From Mycobacterium sp. (GTDB lineage Bacteria; Actinomycetota; Actinomycetes; Mycobacteriales; Mycobacteriaceae), in assembly GCA_028706695.1 (NCBI GenBank), contig JAQTVU010000095.1, forward strand, positions 1 to 7,688: a stretch of 7,688 nucleotides of DNA, written 5' to 3'. The notes beneath the pieces are model-generated. The model ran no database searches, had not been told where the DNA came from, and saw nothing but the letters and a program-made list of their open reading frames with translations. Shown here in pieces: positions 1-5,829 of this stretch (position 1 is its first letter; the number at the start of each line of letters is the position of its first letter). The position numbers and the translations under genes are program-made.

Positions 1-150
1 ACGACATCCCATCAGCGATCCCTTCTCCCGCGCGAACCGGCGGGGGCAACGATCTGTCCATTAGGACTCAAAGATCCTGGCTCTTAAAAGTGCTCACCCG
101 CCGGCCGCTACCGGTGGCGAGTCTGCCGGATGACTGACCCGCTCGTTCTC

Positions 151-214
151 ATTAGGCTCTAAGGGGACTCGAACCCCTGGATTCAGTGTCCATCAACGTC
201 TCTACCAGCGGCTT
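151..214 (-). other. Degenerate tRNA-derived fragment, possible attachment-site remnant
   Basis: On the minus strand, 178-162 reads as a perfect T-arm: AGGGG, the seven-base loop TTCGAGT, then CCCCT. It contains an exact match to the internal B-box consensus GGTTCGANTCC. Seven bases follow (TAGAGCC, 161-155) where the 3' acceptor strand should be. Upstream there is TGGTAGAGA (207-199), like the second half of a D-loop. The matching 5' acceptor strand GGCTCTA is absent, the anticodon region (about 198-180) is too short and pairs badly, and no normal anticodon loop with T at position 33 can be drawn. I read it as a decayed or partial tRNA copy, such as remains when an element integrates into a tRNA 3' end, not a working tRNA gene. 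Confidence 0.45.
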
Positions 215-271
215 CGATCTAGTTTGATCGATTTCAGTGCAGTTCGTTACCTGCGGTTTTCGATTCGGCGT

Positions 272-286
272 GTTGACGCCGTCAAC
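272..286. promoter_or_regulatory. 15-base dyad, candidate operator
   Basis: GTTGACGCCGTCAAC is a perfect palindrome around a single central C, the size and shape of a binding site for a dimeric HTH repressor. It lies about 105 bases before the AbiEi start codon and is not followed by an obvious rho-independent tail. Which protein would bind it cannot be said. It could also be chance in G/C-rich DNA. Confidence 0.3.
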
Positions 287-340
287 GTGCCGGACCGCCC
301 CCATGGACAGCATGTTCTCCACACGCCGCCTCGTTTAGCA

Positions 341-399
341 ACTGTCATCTACACCCGTAGTTTGTTAATATTGACCAAAGGAAGGCGGTGAATGACAGT
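341..399 (+). promoter_or_regulatory. Presumed promoter and operator of the AbiE-type pair
   Basis: A TAATAT hexamer at 366-371 is a fair -10 box; no good -35 is seen. AAAGGAAGG (377-385) is a strong Shine-Dalgarno sequence, six bases before the ATG at 392. The arms ACTGTCAT (341-348) and ATGACAGT (392-399) form a perfect 8-base inverted repeat bracketing the promoter, and the second arm contains the start codon. AbiEi antitoxins studied elsewhere repress their own operon by binding inverted repeats at the promoter, so this is a reasonable guess for the operator. A small CTAC/GTAG dyad sits between the arms at 349-360. Confidence 0.4.
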
Positions 400-1213
400 G
401 GCGCGAGTCATCCCACGCTCGGTCGCCGACGTAGTCGAGCAGCTCGAACTCGACGGCGACCTGGTTGTGACGTCAGATCGGCTGGCCACCGTCATGCACC
501 AAGTCGGTCTTGACGGCGATGAGGTGGCGACGCGGCGTCTCGCATACGAACTCCAGCGTGACGGCTGGCTGGGACAACTGCGGACCCGACACACCTGGGA
601 ATTCCTTCCCGGAGCGCGCGGCGGTGCCTACGGCTCCGGGGACCGTTTCATCGAGTTCCGCGCGCAGCGCGCCGTGGACCCCGATTGGCGCGGCGTGCTG
701 GCCATGGAAACCGCAGCATCCCTCCTCGGGCTAGCCCAGCGGCTACCCGAGCAAGAGGTCGTTGCCCTGCCCGCCGAGCAAGCCTTTCCTAAAGCACTCG
801 CCGGTGACTGGCGCTACGTCCACATCGAGTTGCCCGAGGCCGGGCTGACGACGGTCAACGAATTGCCGTCATGGAACCTCGAAGGACTCATCGTCGGCAT
901 TGCGGTACGTCCGTCGGCCTACAAGGACGTCGCCGGCCTGGGCCAGTGGCTGCCGGATGCCGTCACGCGCGTGGACGTCGACATCGTCATTGGGTTGCTG
1001 GAGATAAGGCCCCGGGCAACGGCGCAGCGAGCCGCATACCTTCTCGGGTCGGCGGGCAACGACGACGCCCGAGCCGCGATCGTCGCCACTTACCCAGCGA
1101 CTGAGACGGTCTGGCTTGGACCGCGTGTCGCCGGTGCAGGCTTCTTCGACGCCGAAACCAAAGTGAACGACACCCTGCTGCACCGATACTTCGCCGTAGG
1201 CACTGGATTGTGA
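392..1213 (+). CDS. abiEi: AbiEi-type antitoxin of a type IV toxin-antitoxin system
   Basis: This 273-residue protein resembles AbiEi antitoxins (COG5340 group) of actinobacteria. In that family an N-terminal winged helix binds the operon's own promoter, and the C-terminal part counteracts the AbiEii nucleotidyltransferase. Here residues about 10-65 look like the winged helix, ending in the pattern ATRRLAYELQRDGWLGQLR followed by a strand, and the rest is an alpha/beta region of the expected length. The ATG at 392 is chosen because AAAGGAAGG lies six bases upstream. The stop codon overlaps the GTG start of the toxin gene by four bases (GTGA), so the two are translationally coupled. The gene looks intact while its partner is shortened, leaving the antitoxin as a possible stand-alone regulator. 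I know the family by pattern only, without a search. Confidence 0.8.
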   Translation: MTVARVIPRSVADVVEQLELDGDLVVTSDRLATVMHQVGLDGDEVATRRLAYELQRDGWLGQLRTRHTWEFLPGARGGAYGSGDRFIEFRAQRAVDPDWRGVLAMETAASLLGLAQRLPEQEVVALPAEQAFPKALAGDWRYVHIELPEAGLTTVNELPSWNLEGLIVGIAVRPSAYKDVAGLGQWLPDAVTRVDVDIVIGLLEIRPRATAQRAAYLLGSAGNDDARAAIVATYPATETVWLGPRVAGAGFFDAETKVNDTLLHRYFAVGTGL

Positions 1214-1725
1214 CTCGGATTACCGAGGGACATCTCGCGCGCCATTATCAAGGCGCCAGGGGTGGACGCAATGCTGCTCTTCTCGACATCGCCCAGGATC
1301 ACGCGTTGCATCTGCTTCACAACGCCAGACTCTTCGCACGCCGCCTGGTTTTCAAGGGCGGCACCGCGCTGCGAAAGTTCAGAGCGGGCAACGCTGGCCG
1401 ATTCTCGACCGACCTCGACTTCGCCGCGCCCGAAGACGAGGTGGCGCTCGCCGCTCTGCAAGCTCTCGACCGCGTCGAGGTCGACGGCTTCACTTTCGCG
1501 ATTGAAAGTCTCGGTGACGACGGTCGGCGCGGCGACCTGTTGGTCGACACGCCGTTCGGCCGGCCGCAGCTGGGCACCAAGATAGAGCTGGCGCGACACC
1601 CGCTCAGCCTGGCACCCGAGACGCTCGACCCGGTGCGACTGCCGATCCACGACAGGTATGACTTCGTCCTGCCGATGACTTCCGTAGTGCGCGTCGAGGA
1701 GGCCGTCGCTGAGAAGCTCGGCTGA
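1210..1725 (+). CDS. abiEii: AbiEii-type nucleotidyltransferase toxin, C-terminally truncated
   Basis: AbiEii/MenT toxins are DNA polymerase beta-fold nucleotidyltransferases; characterised mycobacterial members add nucleotides to tRNA acceptor ends. This 171-residue product has the first motif (FKGGTALRK, residues 48-56, then RFSTDLDF, 64-71, with S66, D68 and D70), a KIELAR segment (124-129), and the EE..AEKL motif ending at K169-L170. It stops one residue later. Family members usually continue for roughly 100 residues more, including an RDLYDL-type motif whose aspartate belongs to the active site. No such sequence follows in any frame before the next gene at 1770, so this is a deletion or recombination end and not a single frameshift. 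The GTG start at 1210 overlaps the antitoxin stop. The toxin is probably inactive or altered; a naturally short variant cannot be ruled out. Confidence 0.75.
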   Translation: MTRITEGHLARHYQGARGGRNAALLDIAQDHALHLLHNARLFARRLVFKGGTALRKFRAGNAGRFSTDLDFAAPEDEVALAALQALDRVEVDGFTFAIESLGDDGRRGDLLVDTPFGRPQLGTKIELARHPLSLAPETLDPVRLPIHDRYDFVLPMTSVVRVEEAVAEKLG

Positions 1726-1756
1726 CCCGGCCAACGGGTAGCTAACCATATCTCGG

Positions 1757-1769
1757 TATCTTCACGAGG
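1757..1769 (+). promoter_or_regulatory. Possible -10 box for a leaderless transcript
   Basis: TATCTT (1757-1762) fits an actinobacterial -10 box and would place transcription start at about 1768-1770, directly on the ATG of the HEPN gene. The only purine-rich stretch, ACGAGG, touches the ATG and is too close to serve as a normal ribosome binding site, which also fits leaderless translation. There is no convincing -35 box. The gene could instead be read from the AbiE promoter. Confidence 0.3.
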
Positions 1770-2390
1770 ATGCCCACTGACGCGCTAGAACGTTGGCGGT
1801 CAGAACGCTGCGCGGCGTTGGACAGCCTTGAAGCCGTGCATGAACGCGTGACCGAGAAGAGGCGTGGTCGCCAGTATGCCACCGAGCACCTCAACCTGGC
1901 GCTATTCGTGCGCCTTGCTGCCGAGTTTCAGGGTTTCTGCAGAGACCTCCACGACGACGCGGTGCTAACGATCATCGCTGATCTTGACGGTGTCGAAGGT
2001 GCCGACATCCACCGGCAGCTCCTGCGTTCGTCGCTCACTCGCAGCCGGAAGCTCGACAGCGGCAATGCAGGGCCGGGGAACATTGGCAACGATTTCAGCT
2101 ACCTCGGCATGACGTTCTGGCCAGATATTAGGCAGCGGTACCGGGCGAGAGGCCCCAGGTGGAACTACATCTTGGAGAATTTGAACGACGTTCGCAACGC
2201 TGTCGCGCACAGTGATGCGGCAAAACTCGCCGACGTGCGCGCACAGCAACCATTAACTCTGCGTACATTCCGCGCATGGCGGAGGTCGCTGAACGATGCG
2301 GCGTCTGGCTTCGACGCCGTCGTGAGCGCATACTTGGGGAACGTAACCGGGAATACGAATCCAGGAGGTGGAAACCATGGCGAAGCGTAA
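1770..2390 (+). CDS. HEPN-motif protein, candidate ribonuclease
   Basis: The 206-residue product has the sequence LNDVRNAVAHSD at residues 138-149, with R142-N143-x3-H147 matching the R-x4-H signature of HEPN RNases. In that superfamily the arginine and histidine form the active site of a dimer and cut RNA; many members are toxins or abortive-infection effectors. The protein is predicted to be mostly helical. An earlier helix EFQGFCRDLHDD (52-63) and an FWPDI segment (116-120) recall RiboL-PSP-type HEPN domains, but I am not sure of the subfamily. The ATG at 1770 lacks a spaced Shine-Dalgarno, and a leaderless start is possible. It follows the broken toxin gene after 44 bases, and its last 14 bases overlap the next gene. 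The C-terminal tail (about 190-206) is Gly/Asn-rich and probably disordered. Confidence 0.65.
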   Translation: MPTDALERWRSERCAALDSLEAVHERVTEKRRGRQYATEHLNLALFVRLAAEFQGFCRDLHDDAVLTIIADLDGVEGADIHRQLLRSSLTRSRKLDSGNAGPGNIGNDFSYLGMTFWPDIRQRYRARGPRWNYILENLNDVRNAVAHSDAAKLADVRAQQPLTLRTFRAWRRSLNDAASGFDAVVSAYLGNVTGNTNPGGGNHGEA

Positions 2391-2562
2391 GAAGGGCGAG
2401 CTCTCCGCGGGAGACCATGTCCGCGTGGTGTTCGGCGACCGGGAATACACCGGGACCGTTACTCAGGTCAGCGGCTACCGCGTGTATGTCACTCTGCACA
2501 TCGAGGGTGCCGACGATCCGGTGACCAGTCTGTATCGGGCGGTTGACCTCGTACCCGCGTAA
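2377..2562 (+). CDS. Small SH3-like protein overlapping the HEPN gene
   Basis: This 61-residue protein has a basic start (MAKRKKG) followed by alternating strand-like segments with the pattern AGDHVRVVFGDREYTGTVTQ, YRVYVTLHIE and SLYRAVDLVP. Such an arrangement suggests a small SH3- or KOW-like beta barrel, a fold often used to bind nucleic acid or a partner protein. I do not recognise a named family. An ideal ribosome binding site, AGGAGGT at 2363-2369, is seven bases before the ATG at 2377; an in-frame GTG at 2368 lies inside that site and is rejected as the start. The gene begins within the last codons of the HEPN gene, implying coupled translation. It may be an antitoxin or RNA-binding partner of the HEPN protein; this rests on position only. 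Confidence 0.65.
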   Translation: MAKRKKGELSAGDHVRVVFGDREYTGTVTQVSGYRVYVTLHIEGADDPVTSLYRAVDLVPA

Positions 2563-2581
2563 TCCTTATTTCGACGCATCG

Positions 2582-2608
2582 GCCGCAGCGCACTGATGCA
2601 GTGGCGGC
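2582..2608. terminator. Candidate bidirectional terminator hairpin
   Basis: GCCGC (2582-2586) pairs with GCGGC (2604-2608), and CACTG (2591-2595) pairs with CAGTG (2599-2603) around an ATG loop, leaving a four-base bulge on one side. It sits in the 111-base gap between two converging genes, where a terminator is expected. There is no T-run on either side, so it would be an actinobacterial-type terminator without a U tail, if it works at all. Confidence 0.4.
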
Positions 2609-2673
2609 GCAGCATGTTCGCCGCACGACGGTACCAGCTGCCGCGCCCACACCCGGCAGCGATCCGCCACGGT

Positions 2674-3744
2674 CTACTTCTTTGCCGACGCCTGAAGAAC
2701 CCGGTATTCGGCCCAAATCTCGTCGGCTGTCTTACCATTCAGGAGAACTTTGATCCGCTGGATCGCGTTTTGCGAGTATCGCTGGTACTTGACCTTTCCG
2801 ATCGCGACTTGCTTGTAGCAGTCTGGATCGTCCTTTATCCCAAGTATCCGAATGGCGGCGGTCGTCTTGTTGGCTGTCAGCCCAACCTTCTTTGCGAGTT
2901 CGTTGTGCCCGAGGTTGTAGAAGCCAAGTTCGTCAACCCGCTTGAGAGCGATTACGCCAGCTCCTGGGGTGCCCTCGGGCACAACGGTGACCGGGACACC
3001 CTCCTTTTTCGCGATACGCAGGCTCAAGGAAGGACCCACCCCATCTGTGTGGAAGGTCACCGCACCGATCCCGGGGAAGAGCTGGTCGAACTTCTCCCCG
3101 CCTGTCAACCGCCGCCCCAACTTTCGGAGTTCGGCCTGGCTCGGCTGCACAAACTGTCCTTGCAGTGCGCCATCGATGATCGCCAGGCCACGTAGCTTGG
3201 CCTCTGCCTCCGGCCTGTGCCGCCTCCCCGGGGCGAGGAGCTGCTTGACTGTGTCCAGCTCCGTCGCGAACATTTCCAGGGGGTCCACCGGCACGATCGT
3301 CGACACCGGAAGGACGCGGGATGGAAGCGAGTTGGCGAGGTCCTCCGCGAAGACGTCGTTCAACACATCGCGAAAGAGCGTCACTCCGGACTGAGCGTGA
3401 AAGTAGAGCTGTCCCTCAGACAGATCCAAGAGGTGATGTTGAGCTGCGTCCCGAAGGCCGTTGATCGCCTGCAGGACCAGCGCCTGCTCTTCCGTCAAGA
3501 ACGGCGTGTCAGACAGAGCCTGTCGAACACACTTGTCGAACCCGATGGTGTTTGGCTCTCGGCGTTCACGGATCTTGCCTCCCTTTGCCAAAATGCTTGC
3601 TTTGAGCAGCATTTCGAAGGAATGATCGAGGAAGATCAAGACCGCCTCGCTGCGGCCCACTTCGGAGACCCTGTTGAAGTGGTCGATCGCGAGAAGAATT
3701 GATGAGATACCTTTATTCCTAAGGAGTTTCGCCTCCTTCTTCAC
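2674..3744 (-). CDS. DUF3644-like HEPN protein with C-terminal HTH-like region
   Basis: The N-terminal 130 residues match the pattern of DUF3644 proteins: LDHSFEMLLKASIL (39-52), FDKCVRQAL (69-77), and GLRDAAQHHLLDLSEGQLY (96-114) followed by AQSGVTLFRDVL. R98-D99-x3-H103 is an R-x4-H signature, so this is a likely HEPN RNase. A less clear middle follows. Residues about 264-334 (GFYNLGHNELAKKVGLT, then the helix ATAAIRILG-like segment and KVKYQRYSQNAIQRI) resemble a helix-turn-helix or winged helix. The start is GTG at 3744, with GGAGAG at 3748-3753 as ribosome binding site. The start overlaps the stop of the XRE/ImmA gene by four bases, so it is the last gene of a coupled operon. I propose it as the effector held in check by that neighbour; no activity has been shown from sequence. 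Confidence 0.7.
   Translation of the reverse strand: MKKEAKLLRNKGISSILLAIDHFNRVSEVGRSEAVLIFLDHSFEMLLKASILAKGGKIRERREPNTIGFDKCVRQALSDTPFLTEEQALVLQAINGLRDAAQHHLLDLSEGQLYFHAQSGVTLFRDVLNDVFAEDLANSLPSRVLPVSTIVPVDPLEMFATELDTVKQLLAPGRRHRPEAEAKLRGLAIIDGALQGQFVQPSQAELRKLGRRLTGGEKFDQLFPGIGAVTFHTDGVGPSLSLRIAKKEGVPVTVVPEGTPGAGVIALKRVDELGFYNLGHNELAKKVGLTANKTTAAIRILGIKDDPDCYKQVAIGKVKYQRYSQNAIQRIKVLLNGKTADEIWAEYRVLQASAKK
3721..3738 (-). promoter_or_regulatory. Hairpin in the first codons of the DUF3644-like gene
   Basis: In the minus-strand mRNA, AAGGAG and CTCCTT form a perfect six-base stem with loop GCGAAA, starting a few bases after the GTG start. The stem holds an AAGGAGG sequence that looks like a Shine-Dalgarno, though no start codon follows it at a usable distance. 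Such a stem could slow initiation unless ribosomes arrive from the overlapping upstream gene. It may also be a chance effect of the codons for the basic N-terminus. Confidence 0.25.
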
Positions 3745-4877
3745 GATCTCTCCACACTTCGAAGCAGTGAGAGCGTCGGTCGCGGATCAGGCATCCCGAG
3801 CATCTCGCGAACATGCGCGGGCTTCCACTGCAATTCACGAGCGAGGTCGACGATAGAGAAGCCCGCGTTCTCGGCAACTCGTTGAGCTTCCTGCAGAAGC
3901 ATCGGCAATTCGCCGGGGTACGACGCGACCGGCTCGGCGGCTGCGAAGGGCTGAAGGACCCCCAGCCGCCGATAGGCGCGTTGAACCGACGACTCAGAGA
4001 CGGTGTGCAGTTCGCCCATCCGCCGGACCAACGACTCGATGGAGACTCCCCAAGTTCGGCTAAGGCGGTCGAGGGCCGCAAGATCCATTGATCGGGGCAA
4101 GTGGGGTGAAATCTGCTCAGCCGGCGTGAGGAACTCCGCTGCAAACTGATCTGCTTCTCGTTCATGGCGCACGTCGCCGGGAACGAGGTCACGATGTAAC
4201 AGCAGGTGCCCCAACTCGTGGGCGCAGGTGAACCTGTATCTGTAGATGGTGCTCGACCGCTCAGGAGTCACCACGACTATCGGACGCTCGCCGAGCCAGC
4301 TGGTTGAAAATGCATCAACTGTCGCAACTTCTGCCCGACTCAACGCGATGATCGTGACGATGATCCCGCGATTTTCCATGGTCGCGGCCAAATGCCTTAC
4401 TGGGCCCGAGTTAATCCCCCAGTGACGTCGAAGCAGTTTGGCAGCGCTGACTGAATTCATGCCGTCTGGAACCTCGGGCATGTCGAGGTCGGGGAATCGC
4501 ACCCGCTTCTCCAGAGCATGGGCGAGCTCCCAGACCTGCTCGACATAAGCCGCTGCCCGACTTCGGTCAATTGCGCGCGTCGCACGAAGGCTCCGAAAGT
4601 GCGCGTTCCCGGCATCAAGCTCGGCGAGCGGCCGACCGGCAGCGAAGAAGTTGACAGGCACCTCAAGTTTCCGCGCGAGGCGCTCCAAAACGTCCGGCCC
4701 AGGCTTCGTTACGCGCGCCTCGTATTGGCCGATCAGCGCAGCTGAAACGCCCACTTCCTTGGCCAAGTGAGCTTTCGTCCACGCCTTGAGAGCCCGCGCC
4801 TGGCGGAGTCGGGACGCTTCGAACGATTTGGCTACACCCGAGCCACAGAAAAGGTCGAGCTGGGCGTCGTCAGACAT
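3741..4877 (-). CDS. XRE-family HTH / ImmA-IrrE metallopeptidase fusion
   Basis: Residues about 20-78 form an XRE-type DNA-binding domain (ASRLRQARALKAWTKAHLAK, then VSAALIGQYEARVTKPGPDVLERLARKLEV). Residues about 165-260 are an ImmA/IrrE zinc peptidase, with the zinc motif AHELGHLLLH (H220, E221, H224) and the second motif EREADQFAAEFL (E241 as the likely third ligand). All expected catalytic residues are present. ImmA-type proteases are known to cleave repressors and release phage or element functions; fused to XRE domains they commonly regulate toxin or element operons. The C-terminal stretch (about 294-370) is extra, with an HTH-like segment near 338-360. The N-terminus has QLDLF (residues 6-10), a textbook sliding-clamp-binding sequence. 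The ATG at 4877 overlaps the upstream stop by eight bases and has no strong ribosome site, so translation is probably coupled. Confidence 0.85.
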   Translation of the reverse strand: MSDDAQLDLFCGSGVAKSFEASRLRQARALKAWTKAHLAKEVGVSAALIGQYEARVTKPGPDVLERLARKLEVPVNFFAAGRPLAELDAGNAHFRSLRATRAIDRSRAAAYVEQVWELAHALEKRVRFPDLDMPEVPDGMNSVSAAKLLRRHWGINSGPVRHLAATMENRGIIVTIIALSRAEVATVDAFSTSWLGERPIVVVTPERSSTIYRYRFTCAHELGHLLLHRDLVPGDVRHEREADQFAAEFLTPAEQISPHLPRSMDLAALDRLSRTWGVSIESLVRRMGELHTVSESSVQRAYRRLGVLQPFAAAEPVASYPGELPMLLQEAQRVAENAGFSIVDLARELQWKPAHVREMLGMPDPRPTLSLLRSVERS

Positions 4878-5595
4878 CGCCAGACTCGGTATCCCTCGAC
4901 GCTATGACGCGCGGTGGAACGTCGCCGGACGCGAAATCACCGGGCTCGTGGGTACCGACGACGACAAGCTGACCTTCACCGATGTCAAGCTTTTCGTGGA
5001 AGTCGCCCCAGCGGAGGTAACCCTCCTTGTCGATGTGGCTGACCAGTCCCCACTCAAGCGAGTGCAGCCCGTCCACTGAGCTGGCGTATGCGATCACGAC
5101 CGTTGATTTCGCGTCAGCTAGCACCTGGGCAAGGTTGGCAGCTCGGCTGTTCAAAAATTCAACATCCTCTTCAGTGAGGTGCGATCGCTCGATCTCCAGG
5201 TCGAGCTCTTGGGGGAGCTCCGGCCGAGTCTGCTCAAGCAAAGCGACTCGTGCGCCTGAAGTTGCGAACCGCGCAGTATCCGCTGACGAGGCGTGGTCAA
5301 GGGAGTAACGCCAGGCAAAGATGGCGACGCCGTTGACGATCACGACGCGATAGTTGGCACCCTCCGGCGTGAACATGGCCGCTCCCTGGAGGCGTCCGAA
5401 TGCCTTCTGCAATTCCTCGAACGCTCCGCGCCAGATCTGTCCATAAACACCTCGGGAGATCTGACCCGACACCTCCTGCGCGTCGGCCATACGCGCGTGC
5501 AAACTGGCAAAGAGACCCGGAATCTGGTCACGGATCAACGGGCCGTCTGCGCCAAACAGTTCGAGGGACCGATTCCGTCCATCGCTTATCGCCAT
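4870..5595 (-). CDS. Unrecognised 241-residue protein, first gene of the XRE/ImmA operon
   Basis: I do not recognise a family. The product has a helical N-terminal third and a hydrophobic strand pair YRVVIVNGVAIFAWRY (82-97). A charged helical stretch follows (125-160), and then a second strand region VVIAYASS (166-173) with EWGLVSHIDKEGYLRWGDF (181-199). There is no signal peptide, membrane segment or clear metal motif, so it is probably cytoplasmic. The ATG at 5595 has GAAGGA (5604-5609) eight bases upstream and is a good start. Its stop overlaps the HTH/protease start by eight bases. In this position it may be a partner or substrate of the protease, or a sensor for the module. A short SLELF sequence (residues 10-14) echoes the QLDLF of its neighbour but lacks the glutamine. 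Confidence 0.7.
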   Translation of the reverse strand: MAISDGRNRSLELFGADGPLIRDQIPGLFASLHARMADAQEVSGQISRGVYGQIWRGAFEELQKAFGRLQGAAMFTPEGANYRVVIVNGVAIFAWRYSLDHASSADTARFATSGARVALLEQTRPELPQELDLEIERSHLTEEDVEFLNSRAANLAQVLADAKSTVVIAYASSVDGLHSLEWGLVSHIDKEGYLRWGDFHEKLDIGEGQLVVVGTHEPGDFASGDVPPRVIASRDTESGDV

Positions 5596-5649
5596 ATCCT
5601 CGATCCTTCAGTAGAGGGTTCGCCTTGGCCACAATTTACTTCATAATTA

Positions 5650-5740
5650 ACCCAATAACCGTCACCCCAGCTTTAGGGCGTGTCGGCGGCTCAGGATCGT
5701 CGGGCGACACACGGTGTGGCCTACTAGCCACTTATTGGGT
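5650..5740. repeat. Nested inverted repeats
   Basis: ACCCAATAA (5650-5658) and TTATTGGGT (5732-5740) are perfect 9-base inverted arms 73 bases apart. Inside them GTGTCG (5680-5685) and CGACAC (5705-5710) form a second inverted pair. The outer arm on the left lies in the A/T-rich stretch expected to hold the minus-strand promoter, so paired operator sites for a looping repressor are possible. Remnant element ends are the alternative; no target duplication is apparent. Confidence 0.35.
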
Positions 5741-5774
5741 CTGCTGTCGTTAGCGTTTTAGGTGCGTGTGCGAT

Positions 5775-5786
5775 CGGAGATCTCCG
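5775..5786. promoter_or_regulatory. 12-base palindrome, candidate operator
   Basis: CGGAGATCTCCG is a perfect palindrome with no spacer, located about 170 bases before the helicase start and 180 before the divergent operon. It has the form of a dimeric regulator site. Nothing in the window ties it to a particular protein. Confidence 0.3.
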
Positions 5787-5829
5787 GAGCAAAAACACCG
5801 CGCCGGTCCGCCGGTGTCACTCGCGGCTT

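Larger units (their letters stand above)
1..391. other. Gene-free left flank
   Basis: I see no coding region here in any frame. It holds a tRNA-derived fragment (about 151-214, minus strand), a stem-loop with TCGATC arms at 214-231, a 15-base dyad at 272-286, and the presumed promoter/operator of the AbiE-type pair at 341-399. The first 120 bases are G/C-rich with nothing I can name. CATTAGG occurs at 58-64 and again at 150-156, the second copy at the end of the tRNA fragment, but the similarity does not extend far enough to call a repeat. A tRNA remnant beside defence genes suggests an island edge; no integrase is visible to support that. Confidence 0.6.

Noticed and set aside
151..230. Functional tRNA gene
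   Set aside because: The T-arm is perfect, but the 5' acceptor strand is missing and no normal anticodon arm can be drawn.
1721..1742. Terminator after the truncated toxin gene
   Set aside because: ACCCG (1725-1729) and CGGGT (1735-1739) make only a five-base stem overlapping the stop codon, without a T-run; too weak to call.
1090..1749. Minus-strand open frame of 219 codons
   Set aside because: It covers the abiEi end and all of abiEii on the opposite strand, where the plus frame carries the nucleotidyltransferase motifs.
1725..1769. Frameshift explaining the short AbiEii product
   Set aside because: None of the three frames after the stop shows the expected RDLYDL-type continuation, so the missing part is absent and not merely shifted.
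2596..3195. Plus-strand open frame of 199 codons opposite the DUF3644-like gene
   Set aside because: It lies wholly antisense to a better-supported gene with recognisable motifs, and its product has no family-like pattern. High-GC genes commonly give long antisense frames.
3217..3702. Plus-strand open frame of 161 codons
   Set aside because: Antisense to the N-terminal DUF3644 region; its composition is that expected from a mirrored reading frame.
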